Positions 11,296 to 23,357 of a DNA stretch of 64,000 nt are shown in pieces; the stretch's first letter is position 1, and each line of letters begins with the position of its first letter. Source of the DNA: Cydia pomonella (Eukaryota; Arthropoda; Insecta; Lepidoptera; Tortricidae); the NCBI RefSeq assembly GCF_033807575.1, contig NW_026907808.1:62001-126000 (forward strand), given 5' to 3'. Below the pieces are notes generated by a model. That model did no database searches and was not told the origin of the DNA. It was given only the letters and a program-made list of their open reading frames with translations. The translations under genes were made by a program, and so were the position numbers.

Positions 11296-11862
11296 GTAAA
11301 GAAGCGGCCAAGTGCGAGTCGGAATCGCCCATGAAGGGTTCCGTACCATATATGACGATTAAAAAAGAACTACTTACTAGATCTCGTGCGAACCAATTTT
11401 CGGTGGAAGTTTGCATGGTAGTTCATCATATATTTTGTATTTTATCATTCTCTTATTTTAAAAGTTACAGGGGCACACACACACACACACACACACGCAC
11501 ACATTTTACCACTTTGGAAGTGTCTCTCGCGCAAACTATTCAGTTTAGAAAAAAATGATATTGGAAACCTAAATATCATTTTTGAAAACCTATCGCCCAC
11601 TACGTATGGGTTTGATGAGAAAAAAATTTGAGTTTCAGTTTTAAGTATGGGGAGCCCCCAAAATTTATTGTTTTTGTTTTTCTATTTTTGTGTGAAAATC
11701 TTAATGCGGTTCACAGAATACATCTACTTACCAAGTTTCAACAGTATGGTTCTTGTAGTTTCGGAAAAAAAGTGGCTGTGACATACGGACGGACAGACAG
11801 ACAGAGAGACATGTGGAACCATAAGGGTTCCGTTTTCCATTTAGCTATACGGAACCCTAAAA
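11296..11862 (+). repeat. Interspersed element, family A, full-length copy
   Basis: It runs from AAGCGGCCAAGTGCGAGTCG to the terminal hairpin AGGGTTCCGT...ACGGAACCCT. Inside are the AGTGTCTCTCGCGCAAACTA block and a CA dinucleotide run (11475-11506) at the place where other copies have poly-G. No open reading frame of note. An inverted copy lies at 32506-32880. Confidence 0.75.
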
Positions 11863-11999
11863 ATGGTTCATATGCAAAAATATCATACATTGAAAATGTT
11901 TGGCAATTGGAGACAAAGTATTTATTACATTTCAAATATTGTTAACGATGTGCTGATATTCCGTGAAACGAAATCGATTATCTGACATCGAAATCTGGA

Positions 12000-12135
12000 C
12001 TGGGGGCCTACCGCGAAAACTGAATTTCGCACATTGCGGGGATCTTTCTCTTTTACTCTCACTAAGACGTAATTAGAGCTACAGAGAAAAATGCCCGCAA
12101 TTGACGAACTTCGACTTTCGCGGTGGTTGTAGCCC
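12000..12135. repeat. MITE, family C copy 2
   Basis: Inverse counterpart of 4028-4152: it begins CCTACCGCGAAAACTGAAT and ends TTCGACTTTCGCGG, with TTGCGGGGATC and GCCCGCAATTG as inner blocks. Terminal inverted repeats are imperfect over about 35 bp. Confidence 0.65.
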
Positions 12136-12761
12136 TGATTTCAGGCCCAATATCGGGAAGCGGGGATAGCTTTTACATTAAGGCCAGTCCAGACGGTAAC
12201 TATTTTTCGCCAATCTGATGAAATTGTATGCTCAAATCGGATTTGACTATAGTATAGTTTGTCAAACAACTTTGTCAGTAGAATAGGCGTGAAAATCAAA
12301 CTTAATATCTTATTGAGAAAGCTCCTGTATTTCATTTGTATACCCTCCTATATTATTTGTTTATAGGAGCGGATGTAGGTAAGTTTGACGCTTAGAAAAA
12401 TCGATTATGTTCCTTGCAAATATAATGTTTAAGTTTTTTTATTAATTAGTATTTCAGTGTTGTTAAACTTTCAGCAAAATCAATCACATAAAGTTTATGA
12501 ACGATTTGCCGTGGTTTGATTGTGAAACCACACCTTCAATATTATGCTGTTGGTTTTCATGAATAAAAAACGTTCCGAGTATAAAATAGTATACAAAGTG
12601 AACATTATACTGGTTGCCTGTTATGCAAATACATTACTATGCTACTAAACTATAATTACTTTCGAAATTATGTAATTCGTTTTTATTGTATTTGTTTTTA
12701 TACCAAATCATAATTTCTACATTTCAAAATTATGCAATTCAAGTTATGCAAAATGAAATTT

Positions 12762-13152
12762 CGCGAATTGTTATTATTAAAAACATTACACACCCAGATA
12801 ATTATTGCCTCTATTAAGATAATTAAACTGCATATTATTCTTACTTAATATGAGTACAATGTTTTGAAAATAAACAACACACAGATCAACCAAGCCCCAA
12901 ACCAAAAAATACTAGGTACTAGGGTGACAATGAACATACTTAAATATATAGATAAACAGACAAATTAATGCCCCTGGGTGTGTAATGTTTTTAATAATAA
13001 CAATTCGCGAACCAGCCTCCCCCCCACCCTACCTAGTACCTAGGTCACCCTAGTACCTAGTAATTTTTGGTTTGGGGCTTGGTTGATCTGTGTGTTGTTT
13101 ATTTAAGAATAATATGCAGTTTAATTATCTTAATAGAGGCAATAATTATCTT
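12762..13152. repeat. Rearranged long inverted repeat
   Basis: Three blocks occur once directly and once inverted. Direct: A 12762-12796 (CGCGAATTG...CACCCA), B 12797-12847, C 12868-12928. Inverted: A' 12975-13009, C' 13045-13102, B' 13103-13152. A simple foldback would read A B C, C' B' A', but here A' lies inside, before C' and B'. It lies just downstream of the zinc-finger gene's stop. Confidence 0.85.
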
Positions 13153-13302
13153 AATTCTTCCCATTGTAAAAATCAAAGTTGCATAAGTTTTTTTTGTTAC
13201 TATTATCTTTTTTGTTCACAACATGCGGGTTCACGGCGAGAATCAGTTGGAAAATGCGACTTTGGAAGAGAACAACTGAAACGTAGACATTCACTTCATT
13301 CC

Positions 13303-16300
13303 TTAGTGTACACTTTTATTATGACTTCTAAAACTCTTTGCGGTTTTAAATTTCATGTGACAGATTCCGCAGGTGTTAGGCTTACTCGTATACGCTTCAA
13401 TATGTCGTTTCAAATAATTAGAGCATGTAAATTTCTTCGGACATATTTCACAGCGAAAAGGCCTCTCTCCCGTGTGAAGATATTCATGTTTCTTTAAATG
13501 GCTCGAGTGCGAGAACTTTCTGTCACACACTACACACGAGTAAGGTTTAATCCCTAAGTGTACACGCTTATGAGCTTTCAAATGGTTTAATTGTGTACTC
13601 TTATAATGACACAAATCGCACGAGTAAGGCTTCACTCCTGTATGGGTTCGCCTATGTACGTTTAAGGAAGTCGATGTCCTAAACTCCTTTTTACATATTT
13701 TACAAGAATAAGGGTTCTCTCCAGTGTGCACTCGTTGGTGAGTCTTTAGATTGCTAGATTGTGTAAACTCTTTCTTACATATAGGGCACGAGTAAGGTTT
13801 ATTTTTATTGGCTAAGTGTACAGGTTTATGTCGGTTTAAGGATCGTGCGGTTGGGAATGATTTCTGACATACTCCGCAAGTGTGAGGCTTCTCTCCCGTG
13901 TGAATTAGTTCATGGTTCTTCAAATATTCTTTCTGCGCGAACTCTCGTTTGCACACGACACACGAGAAAGGTTTGATCCCTGAATGTGTACGTTCATGTG
14001 TTTTTAAATGGTGTATTTGCGTAAAGTTTTTTTCGCACAATTTGCACGAGTAAGGTTTAATACCCAAGTGTATACGTGTATGTATCTTCAAAATGGATAT
14101 GGTTTTAAACTTTTTCTGGCAAAATTCACAGTTGTAAGCCCTTACACTAGTATGAACATTTTCATGTGACTTCAAGGAACTTGAGGATCTAAACTTCTTG
14201 CGACATATTCGACAAGAGTGAGGCTTCTCTCCAGTATGGGTGTATTCGTGTTCCCTTAAACTTCTGAAAATGTAAAACGCTTTCTTACAAATGACGCACG
14301 AGTAAGGTTTTTCCCCTGTGTGAATGAATTCATGATTTTTTAAATTATGTTTTCTAGTATACGTTTTTTTGCAAATTACGCAAGAGAATTTCCCTTTGTT
14401 GTCAGTGTTTGTAAGTGTGGTGGAAGTACTTCCATGACGCTCGCTCGAGCTGGTGTCGACCGACAGTTCAGACTCGCTGTCGCTTGCTTCATTCGATGAA
14501 ACTGAAAAAAAGTACATGTTTGAGTTATTTATAAAACTAGTTAATTCTTTTTTTATTTCTACATACAACAGAATAGATACCACAGGGCTCAATTTTAGGC
14601 CCCTTAGTATTCACACTATTTATAAATGATATTGGGTGCTTCATCCTGTATAGGCATAAATTCAAAATTCAAAATTCAAAAATTTATTCTGCAAGTAGGC
14701 CTCAAGGGCTCTTTTACAAGTCAATACAACATTTATAGTAACATCATATAGTGACATGAAAAATACATAACAACATTTATAAATACAACAGCCAATACCT
14801 GGGTAAACATTACATTATAATAATCTTAAAATAAATAATTAATACAATACAATAGAGATGTATAGTCTCTATGGTTAAAAACACATTAAATCTGGAGATG
14901 TAAAAGGTCCCCAATGTCAGAGTACTAATACTAATAAAATTTGGAGGTGTAAAGTCTCTCCAAGTGTCAAAATAAAATTTATACTAAATAAATAAACCGC
15001 GTCTGGACTGTTAAACTAGCAGTCTCATAAACTAATGCTACATTCTGTACATAACTAGTATGTACCAAGTCAAGTATATTATACAATATGACAGAGACGT
15101 ATAGTCTCCACGGTTAATACATTAAGTTTGGAGATTTATAAGGTCCCCACGGTCTGAGAAAAATAATAATACACAATAATAAGATTTGGAGGTGTAAAGG
15201 TTCTCCAAATGTCAAAGAATAAAAAAAAAAAAAATTGTATGAAATACATATTTCACGTCAAGAGACTGTTAAGCTAACAATCTTAAAACTAGTTCTACAG
15301 AATACATAACTACTATGTATTTAATATGTCAATGTCATCATCAAAATAACTAAAACTAGTTATTTTCTTATATTATGACAGTTATCTTGTACCGCGAAAT
15401 TCAAAATTGCATGATCACTTAAACCTTTTCGACGCCAGCGACGGATATATCGAAACCGAACCGCAAGACCAAAGACGGATTAATACGTCACAGATCACAG
15501 AGCAACATAGACTTACGTGCATGTGGATAAAGTTCAACTTTAGTGTTGACACTTCGTTGGCGTGGTGTTTGAGTGACAGCGTTTGTGTTTGACACGGCGT
15601 CGAAAAGGTTAAGACAGACTGAATTACAAGTTATCTGCTTTGCCCAAAGATTGACTGGTAGAGAATGCTTTGTAGCATTAAGACCACCTGTTGTACGTTT
15701 GTATTTTCTTTTGTGCAAGAGAAGAATAAATAAATCACGTGCGACTATGTGCTCTGCAACAGCCAGAATGTTTACATTGTTTATCTCGCTTCTTACTACT
15801 GTTATGTACACACATCACTCACCAGAGTCTTCATCATCATCAACAAGTGTTGAGTTTTGGCGGTCCTCGGTACTGTTGTTGGCGGTGACTGCGCTCACAA
15901 CAATCCGCTCAAGCCTCACGCGGCAGTCCTTCAGCTCGATGGGTACACTGCGTTTTGAAAATTATTTATTTCAAATCATGTTAGTAACATAAAAGCTTTT
16001 TTTTTTTAATAGCCTGTTTGAGTGTCCCACTGCTGGGCAAAGGCCTCTCCCCTTGATTTCCACGATTCCCGATTTGGTGTTTCCTCCGGCCAGTTGTTCA
16101 GGAAGCTGTCCAGGTCATCCCGCCATCTCCGCCTGGGCCTGCCCCGTCCACGTCCCTCTACCGGCATCCACTTGGTGGCTATGCTAGCCCACCTCTCTGG
16201 GTGCATGCGGTAGACGTGACCGGCCCAGTCCCATTTTAGCCTAGCGGTTTTCTCGTCTACGTCAGCAATGCGAGTTTTTGAACGCAGCGTGGTGTTTCTT

Positions 16301-16760
16301 ATTCGATCCGTTAGTTTATCACCTAGAATGCTGCGCTCCATAGCGTTCATAAAAGCTTTACTGAACTAAAATAGAGCCTTGGCCTTGTTTATAAGTTAAT
16401 ACCCTGAAACTTAAACTAAGTCGAATGTTTTGGTTTGGGTGTGACTATTATTTGAAATAGTTCTGAGGCAACATTCATAATAAATAAATATTATAGGACA
16501 TTCTGAAACTAACGGATTTGTGGTTGGGTGTAAGCTCAACAGACTTGTGGTTGGGTATGTGGCGTGTGCTCTAAACTCTCTGGTGCCCACACCTGTGTAT
16601 ACGCTAGGTAGGTTTTTGGAATTATAACAAACATTACTAACCCTAGCTGTATTGGTTCTCTGTAGAATACAATCTCATCTTCATACAGTTCTTGTTTCAA
16701 GGCGACAATCTTTTCTGAGTCTTGAGAAGGTTCCTGCTTCGGTTCCTGCTTCACCATCAT
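13303..16760 (-). CDS. C2H2 zinc-finger protein with 13 fingers, three exons
   Basis: Exons 16642-16771 (ATG at 16760), 15823-15947 and 13303-14501 join in frame to give 480 residues. Junction phases agree (2, then 1) and all donors and acceptors are GT/AG. The N-terminus is acidic and Glu/Gln-rich (MMVKQEPKQEPSQD; VKQE fits a SUMO acceptor). A Ser/Asp-rich spacer precedes 13 consecutive C2H2 fingers with TGEKP-like linkers. Such proteins are usually sequence-specific DNA-binding regulators. Finger 12 ends HIEAY, with Tyr instead of the second zinc His, so it may not fold normally. The acceptor at 16772 shows that an upstream exon exists, coding or not. An AATAAA lies on the minus strand at 13099-13104. 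No specific orthologue is recognised. Introns hold LINE and MITE fragments. Confidence 0.85.
14569..14646 (+). pseudogene. LINE reverse transcriptase fragment
   Basis: The plus strand reads PQGSILGPLVFTLFINDI, the PQGS...FxNDI block of non-LTR reverse transcriptases, then stops making sense. It is a scrap of an old LINE in the zinc-finger gene's second intron. Confidence 0.75.
14655..15260 (-). repeat. LINE/SINE-type 3' region with a diverged 239-bp tandem duplication
   Basis: It starts with a (TTCAAAA)n stretch and a block reading TTTATTCTGCAAGTAGGCCT. Within it the segment around TATAGTCTCTATGG (14861) recurs at 15100 with several differences, as do AAGGTCCCC and GGAGGTGTAAAG. The duplication is old. 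It lies in intron 2 of the zinc-finger gene. Confidence 0.55.
15413..15614. mobile_element. MITE with 18-bp terminal inverted repeats
   Basis: CTTAAACCTTTTCGACGCC at the left and GGCGTCGAAAAGGTTAAG at the right are inverse apart from one base. The roughly 200-bp interior has no coding capacity. It is intronic in the zinc-finger gene. Confidence 0.7.
16006..16360 (-). pseudogene. RTE-type LINE, C-terminal fragment
   Basis: The minus strand encodes about 115 residues ending QQWDTQTGY, with motifs MERSILGDKLTDRIRN, TRIADVDEKTARLKWDWAGH and GRGRPRRRWRDDL. These are typical of the region after the reverse transcriptase of RTE elements. It is 5' truncated. The GCCCAGCAGTGGGACAC-like end here recurs at 8147-8166 without coding sequence. 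Confidence 0.85.
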
Positions 16761-16914
16761 CGGGATTGAAGCTGAAACAACACTTAGTATAAAAAGACAC
16801 ATTTTTATAAAATATATTGCCAGTAAGAATTTAATGACTATTACCAAAGAGAACTAAGTATATAGGGGCTTATTATCATAGTAAATTATGTAGTCACAGT
16901 AAATTTACTGCCAT

Positions 16915-17249
16915 GCAAAAAAAAAAGCGCTGGTGGCCTAGCGGTAAGAACGTGCGACTTGCAATCCGGAGGTCGCGGGTTCGAACCCCGGCTCGTACCA
17001 ATGAATTTTTCGGAACTTATGTACGAAATGTTATTTGATATTTACCAGTCGCTTTTCGGTGAAGGAAAACATCGTGAGGAAACCGGACTAATCCCAACAA
17101 GGCCTAGTACCCTCTGGGTTGGAAGGTCAGATGGCAGTCGCTTTCGTAAAAACTAGTGCCTACGCCAAATCTTGGGATTAGTTGTCAAAGCGGACCCCAG
17201 GCTCCCTTGAGCCGTGGCAATATGCCGGGACAACGCTAGGAAGAAAGAA
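16915..17249 (+). mobile_element. tRNA-derived SINE, copy 2, with target site duplication
   Basis: A full copy of the family at 6724, with a clean box A (GGCCTAGCGGTAAGAACG) and box B (GGTTCGAACCCC). It is flanked by a perfect 17-bp duplication, AGTAAATTTACTGCCAT, at 16898-16914 and 17250-17266. This marks it as a recent LINE-mobilised insertion. Confidence 0.93.
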
Positions 17250-17269
17250 AGTAAATTTACTGCCATCTT

Positions 17270-18037
17270 TCGACACAGGATTAAAACTAAAAATGAAAAA
17301 AAGAAACTTATACATAGATAAATTATGTTTTATTTATTTTTTTAGAATGCCATGTTACCAAAATTGTTTCTACGAAATGGTATCGCCATCTACACAAGTA
17401 TAGGCCAAATCTATGGCACTATCTTTTCGAGCATGTTTTTCTTGATATTATTCTTAGACTATAGATCTTTGCTGGTACTTAATTAATCCTAGACTCTGTT
17501 TTTTGCATTGGAAAATGATGGCTGAATTAACCTATATTTCTTTATATATTTCTGTTTTATCAAGAAATGTGATATACACCTTATGTTGGGTATAATATGT
17601 ATTTTAACCCTTTGCCGGGTAAGACTGAAAAATAGAGGATTAAAGAAAATAAGAGCAGATTAGCCAGTTTTAGACTGCAAACTCACCAATATAATCTTAA
17701 AACAAAAATAAACGAAAAGGAGTCTAAAAACTGCATACAGCAAGTCCAAACGCAAACCTATTAAGAGTCCACAGCAAGCTCGGTTTTGACCTTCCCATAC
17801 AGAGTTTTATTCTCATTTTATTTATTATTCATTTATTATTATTATTATTGCGATATATTTACACAGCATTACAGTTCGCACCAAAGCGCTGGCAAATGTA
17901 TACATGCAAAATAGTACATAATTATTGAATTACAATTAAGTCATGCAAATATTATAAATTAAAAATATGTCAAGTGGTTTAAAATATGCAATTATACAAT
18001 TTCATGTCAAACAATACAATAAACAATAGAAAACAAA
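17270..18037. other. AT-rich intergenic DNA
   Basis: No gene seen. There is an (ATT)n run near 17820-17850. The stretch next to 18037 may be the 3' untranslated part of the LINE fragment that follows. Confidence 0.4.
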
Positions 18038-18540
18038 TCATTCATCCATCATCTTACAGTATTTCAAACATTCACGACATACATTTACCCATCTGCTAGC
18101 AAACACATCGCAGTCAGGGGCTGATGACAAGAACGCGTTAATTGTCCTGAGGGCTCGAAGAATTGGAGAGTTTCTGCACGAAACTGTACGCGCAAGAGGA
18201 ACGGCTAAAAGACTAGAGCACCGCGGCCTGAGCTGGTTCTTTGTCACGAACGGTACCGAAAGTCTTACAAGTCTTGACACCAAGTCGGGACAGTCACTTT
18301 TGCCCCTCAATATGCTACACATATGTGTCAAAAACTTGTAATTACGCCTTACTTCCAGAGAGTTGAAGCCAAGTGATCCAAGCAAGAACTTAGTAGGGTA
18401 TAGATAGGGATAGTACCCATGCAGTTTTTTATAGAGGCACCTTAAAAATGTTTTAAAACTATGTGTTGGATTGTAATGAAACTTTGCACACAAAATGACA
18501 TGCAGTATATGCCTGTAATTTTATATTGCTCCAGCTTATA
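18038..18540 (-). pseudogene. LINE ORF2 C-terminal fragment (jockey/CR1-like)
   Basis: The 151-residue frame contains GSLGFNSLEVRRNYKFLTHM, CSILRGKSDCPDLVSRL, LSVPFV, and SPILRALRTIN. This is the pattern (sL..RR..........G..D.P.L) found after the reverse transcriptase in many insect LINEs. The 5' part is missing. Confidence 0.75.
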
Positions 18541-20650
18541 AAACAAACGAAATAGAGCTTAAAGAAGTTTTGAATGAAAAATTTAAATTGGCTGTACTTT
18601 TTTAACTATGGTATCTAAGGTGACACAAACTAACTACAGACATAGATATACCTTATCCTATTGTAAGTACACAGTTTCAGAGCAATCTATCTAGTCATTT
18701 TACAATGAGAGTGTAACTATGTTTGTATGGAGAACCAAGCTTGCTGCAGACTCTTAAGGCCAACCTACTCTACACAATTATCCTATTTTTAATTTGACCT
18801 TATTTGATTGAAATTAAGTGTATATTGTTGAGGTTGTATATAGTTTTTATATCCTTATATTGTCTCTGATAGTTTTAAGTTCTTTTTCTTGTATTCCATA
18901 TTTGAATATTTGAAGTATATTTGTTTATTTACATTTTAATGTCAGTTCTCTAATCTGCTGCTGAATATTCAACTGCTTGTGTTATTTTCTCCACTTTCTC
19001 TAAAACTATTGAAGCCCCTCTTCTTCATATATTGTAATGTACCTAGGGCCTTATGAGGTTAAATACTTGATACAGGATTCAAACATACCTATCAATAACT
19101 ATCACATGCAATCTTAAGTATTTTATTTAAAACCATTTTGATATTATATACCATTTTAAACTTTCGCGTTTTGGACACATTAAGCATATTTAAAACCGGG
19201 CCTATTGCGAATCCTCGTCTTTTACATGTTGTTCCCATTTTTAAGTATTTATTTTCCACTGATATTATAAAAACACAATAAGTAAACCGTCCGTTAATTA
19301 TTTAAATAGCGTATATTATATAACTCAGAATGTATTTGGGGAAATTAATATAAATACGCATACAACTGGATATCTACAATATAAATTCAAGGTCATTTGA
19401 TAAGCACAAGTGGCACAAGTAATACCGCATAGTAGGTAATGTTATGAGCGTAACATGTAGTACCAAGTTTTGTTAATTTCTTGTAATACTTGTAATACGT
19501 GGACGTTTTCAATAAAAATATTAAAAGCCTTTCGAAGGAACTACTTGCTAAAATCGTCTTCCATTGCCTGATGTAGCATAGGTATGCAGTTAATTCAATG
19601 TTATAAGATGTTTTATCAGAATGATTTATCAGTGATGAACCTCTAAGATTTTTAATTTAATTACGTTTAAACAAATAATTGTTTAGGAAACAATAAATAT
19701 AACGCAATACGATGAGAAAACGATTTAAGGAATTTGACGTGTCAACATGTCATTGTCAAATGTGACAGGACAGTTTAAAAGCCATAGCATACGGGCGTAT
19801 CGATCGGATCGTACCTTGGTCTTGTCAGCATAATTTCTTTCTCATTTTCATTTATAGCTACGTCTATAACAGACGTAGGGTAGACCACTTTCTACTCTCT
19901 TTTTCTACAAGCGGACCATGGTGGCAGTCTGGTACGCCGTATGCCACCATGGTCCGCTTGTCCGTCCGGTCCGCCAGTCTGTTGTAGCCAACCAGTAATA
20001 AAAATTATAATTGGCAAATCGAAAAAAGCAATATAATGTATGCTATTTTTATAATTCAAGGGCCTATTACATCCACACTCGCTATCACCCGATGTCACAC
20101 CGTTGGCTGGTTGTTTAGCGCATATTACAAGTTTTTTGTATGGGGACACCACTTATTTTTTGACTTAACTTTATTTTTATATTTCTGTTATATAGCAAAT
20201 GTATTATTAATACATATATTGGGATAGTTTCAAATACCTGCTTGTAACGGGTCCAACGCTACAATTTAAAAAAATTGTATTGGGACCCCCCCTATTTTTT
20301 ATTTTTAGTTTTTTTTTCTACGCTTACACACAATTACCGAGCTGGATTCCAAATTTAATCCTTCCAGGTCATCTGGAAGCAGGTTAGATTTAGGTACCTA
20401 CTATATGTCAGTCAGTGCTAAAATTTACGACTTTTTGACCTTTATATCTTTATAACCCTTTGAGCTAGCTTCATGAAATTTGGGCTTCTAGGTGTCCTTA
20501 TGGATATAATTAAACACACGTAGTTTTATGTGTTTACGTTAAAGAGGTTTTAAGTTATAGAAGGGTCAAAAGTGGCACCAAGTGGTTCATGTGATATTAC
20601 ACTCGGCGCTGGCTAGCCAGTTCCTTTGCTTGAACTAAAAAGAATCTCCC
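18541..20650. other. AT-rich intergenic DNA with one strong hairpin
   Basis: Nothing coding is recognised. A perfect 20-bp inverted repeat, ACAAGCGGACCATGGTGGCA at 19907-19926 with its inverse at 19942-19961 (15-base loop), stands out from the AT-rich surroundings. Confidence 0.5.
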
Positions 20651-20652
20651 TC

Positions 20653-21483
20653 AATTTATTATTACAAGATTTTTAGGGAAATTTTGTTTATTTTATTATT
20701 ATTTGTAAAGCAGGCAGGCAGTTGAAAAAACGGATAATTCCTGTATCCAGAGTCATCAATAAAGTTTTCAGTGTTGAGTAGAATTTGCATCGTGCGTATC
20801 TAATTTATTCTTAAACTCATTGACACTTTGGGCCGATACTGTATCCTCTGGGAGCTTGTTCCAAGCTTTGAACACTCTGTTGCTAAAGAAGTGTCTATGA
20901 GGATTGTTGTAGGACCTGCGAGACACCAGCTTATACTAATGACCTCTCAGACGGTTGTTGTTATTGCGTTCTAGCATCTTATGAAAATCTTTGAGGTCAT
21001 AGTGTTGGGTTAGTATTTCGTATGTCTCAATCAGGTCTCCACGTTTTCTGTGCTCTTTCAAGGTTGTGAACTTCAGGAAGTGCAGTCTTTCTCCATAGGG
21101 CATATTTTTGAGTTTCTTCGGTATCTTGGTGAAACTATGTTAAACCTTCTCCAACATCTTAATATCCTTGACCAACCTTGACCTTGATAAGGGCTCCACA
21201 CTTGAAATGCATACTCCAGTATAGGCCTAACATGGGTTTTGTGAATTTTGAGCATCATATCCGGCGTCAGATTATTTTTCCTACTTTTTTTCAGAAAATG
21301 GAAGTTTTCTCAATAAAATATCCCATTTATGTAACACGTTATTCTACACCGTATTAGCTTTCAAACAGTAAAATGACCACGTTTATGTCTTAGATAAAAC
21401 TTTTGTTATCAGCGGTCAAACAATGGCCTTACCAAGTGCGGAAAATAAACAAAATTTCCCTAAAAATCTTGTAATAATAAATT
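20653..21483 (-). pseudogene. Decayed LINE C-terminus bracketed by 41-bp inverted repeats
   Basis: Between about 20755 and 21262 the minus strand encodes, across frameshifts, a LINE tail: HKTHVRPILEYAFQVWSPYQ, then pieces like PYGERLHFLKF, ERNNNNRLRGH and VFKAWNKLPEDT in shifted frames. The group resembles Rex/CR1-like elements. It is bracketed by a perfect 41-bp inverted repeat at 20653-20693 and 21443-21483 (TTTAGGGAAATTTTG core). Confidence 0.75.
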
Positions 21484-22676
21484 AAGGGTGAATTTTTTTA
21501 TTAGAATTATTATCTTATGTTCATAGCCTGTTATCCTTGATCATTATTGTTTTTGATTCGGGTCGATGGGCCATTCAATTTAAAAGCAGTTACGTTTTAT
21601 TTACATGTAGTATGGAAATGAGAAAAAAACTTTACAAAATCATAAAAAAATTGTAATAGCAAAAAAAAATTAACCTTTTTTCGTCAATGAGATTTGTCGT
21701 AGTTTCCCGGATTTTCCGATGTGCATATTAAAAAGACTCACACTGTATAATGATAATTATGCTTATAATTATGTTGCTGACAGTGAGACTAAGTTTAAAC
21801 ATTGGACGATAAAACAAAAAAGAAAGAATCAAGATAAGATTAGCATAAGTGTTAACAGTGTGCAGTGGGACACATCTTGGCTCATTCGTTTTTGTATAAA
21901 GCTATCACAGAACAGATCGATGTGATCATGATGTTTGCAAAGCTGATTACAGCTCTTACAAGAAATGAGTTTTTCCTATAATGAGTATGAACGAAGGGAA
22001 TATGGAACGTTCGTTTGGTGCGAGAGGATAGGCGTGAGGGGACTGAGACCCATAAGTTCGTTAGCCGATCAGGATAGTCTACATGGTTCTGAGCAATTTT
22101 CATAGTATAAATTACGCTGGAACGATTATTAAAAGTATTATGTATTTTTTTTTTTTTTAATTATCGCAATTGCTCAATATAAAGTGAGAGTCACAATGGC
22201 GGGTATTCCTAAATAAAAATAAAAAAAAGCTTACCATATTTTTGTACCTAGTTTGTACTATTTCATACCTCCATTAACAAAATTTTCCTACTCCTCAACT
22301 GTTATCTGTCATTTATGCATTCATTAACACGAATATAAGAACATACATAAAAGATTTCAAGAAAAGTCTATATTGTCTATTCCTCATAAAAGCTCTTGTG
22401 CTTTTATACGCTATAACGTTACTGCGATTAATGGCTACCAACCTAACAAAATCAAAACGAATACGGTTTTAAACTAAGTGCATTGATGCCAACTTACAAA
22501 ATATTCATTTGGTTGCATAGTAAAAATAATTACTTCATAAGTCAGAAACACGCATGTGACACCCGTAATATAGCAACACCCATAGACTACGAAGACCGCT
22601 TAGCGTTGCTTGTTAGTCTCCGTAGGCTACGGTGGCCAAAATTGAGAAAAAACTGTCCAAAAAATTAATTTAGCAG
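21484..22676. other. Intergenic DNA upstream of the small three-exon gene
   Basis: AT-rich with no coding sequence recognised. It should contain the promoter or upstream exons of the 22677-23357 gene, but I could not identify them. Confidence 0.35.
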
Positions 22677-23357
22677 GTAGCAAGTACCAGGGCCTCATGA
22701 GTTACGAGGAGGTGTCGCCGACCGGCCGGCCGCGTGACAAGGTATGCTCGCGCGTCTTGGCTATATACTTTTGCTGTAATTTGTTTACCTAAATTAAGAT
22801 TTATTTTTGTTGACTCGTAGGAAAAATATTGTATGCAACGTTGTATAAGTAGGTCAAAAAATTCTCGTGGCGTATTCCTTTACAATGTTCGCCTACGCCT
22901 TCGGCTCCGGCTCACATCCACTCACACTCACGCCACTCGCCTTTTTTGACCCTTCTTATACAACTGATGCATAAAATACTATTGTACCTCACGGTACTTA
23001 AAGTTATCACCAAAAAACACTACACCCGCAGTGCTACAAAGTTGGAAGGCTGGATCTGGCTGGAGGTCCCGTAATCGACCGAAGCGAAGCGAAGATCTCC
23101 GTTCTAGCTTGGGCAAAAATTATTTCGTTTGTCCGGATGTTCAGGTTGCATTTTCAACCGATTCTCAAGAGAATCAAGGTAAGATAGAATTAAGATATCA
23201 AGATATTTGGTCAGGTTCAATAATTATATAGTTTTTTTTGTCGATTCAGTTTTTGGGAATGGTTCAAACTGTCGGAGCCATGGAGGGTTTGCGAGCTACA
23301 GCCTACAGAGCCACTAGACAGACTTTTTCTAAAGAGATTAATAGGATATTATTATAG
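22677..23357 (+). CDS. Unrecognised small protein, three exons
   Basis: Exons 22677-22741, 23032-23178 and 23250-23357 join in phase 0 with standard sites (AAG|GTATGC, CGCAG|TGC, AAG|GTAAGA, TTCAG|TTT). From the ATG at 22697 the product would have 99 residues: MSYEEVSPTGRPRDK, then 49 residues starting CYKVGRLDLAGGPVIDRSEA, then 35 residues starting FLGMVQTVGAMEGL and ending EINRILL. The frame is also open upstream of the ATG to the acceptor-like AG at 22676, so more N-terminal exons may exist (phase 1). The middle exon is basic and hydrophobic at its end (VLAWAKIISFVRMFRLHF), possibly an amphipathic helix; there is no signal peptide. I do not recognise the family. The reason to believe it is the unbroken frame across three well-formed exons. 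Confidence 0.6.

Noticed and set aside
15488..15992. Open frames around the 15.4-16.0 kb region outside the zinc-finger exon
   Set aside because: They overlap a MITE and the real exon 15823-15947 in other frames and show no domain.
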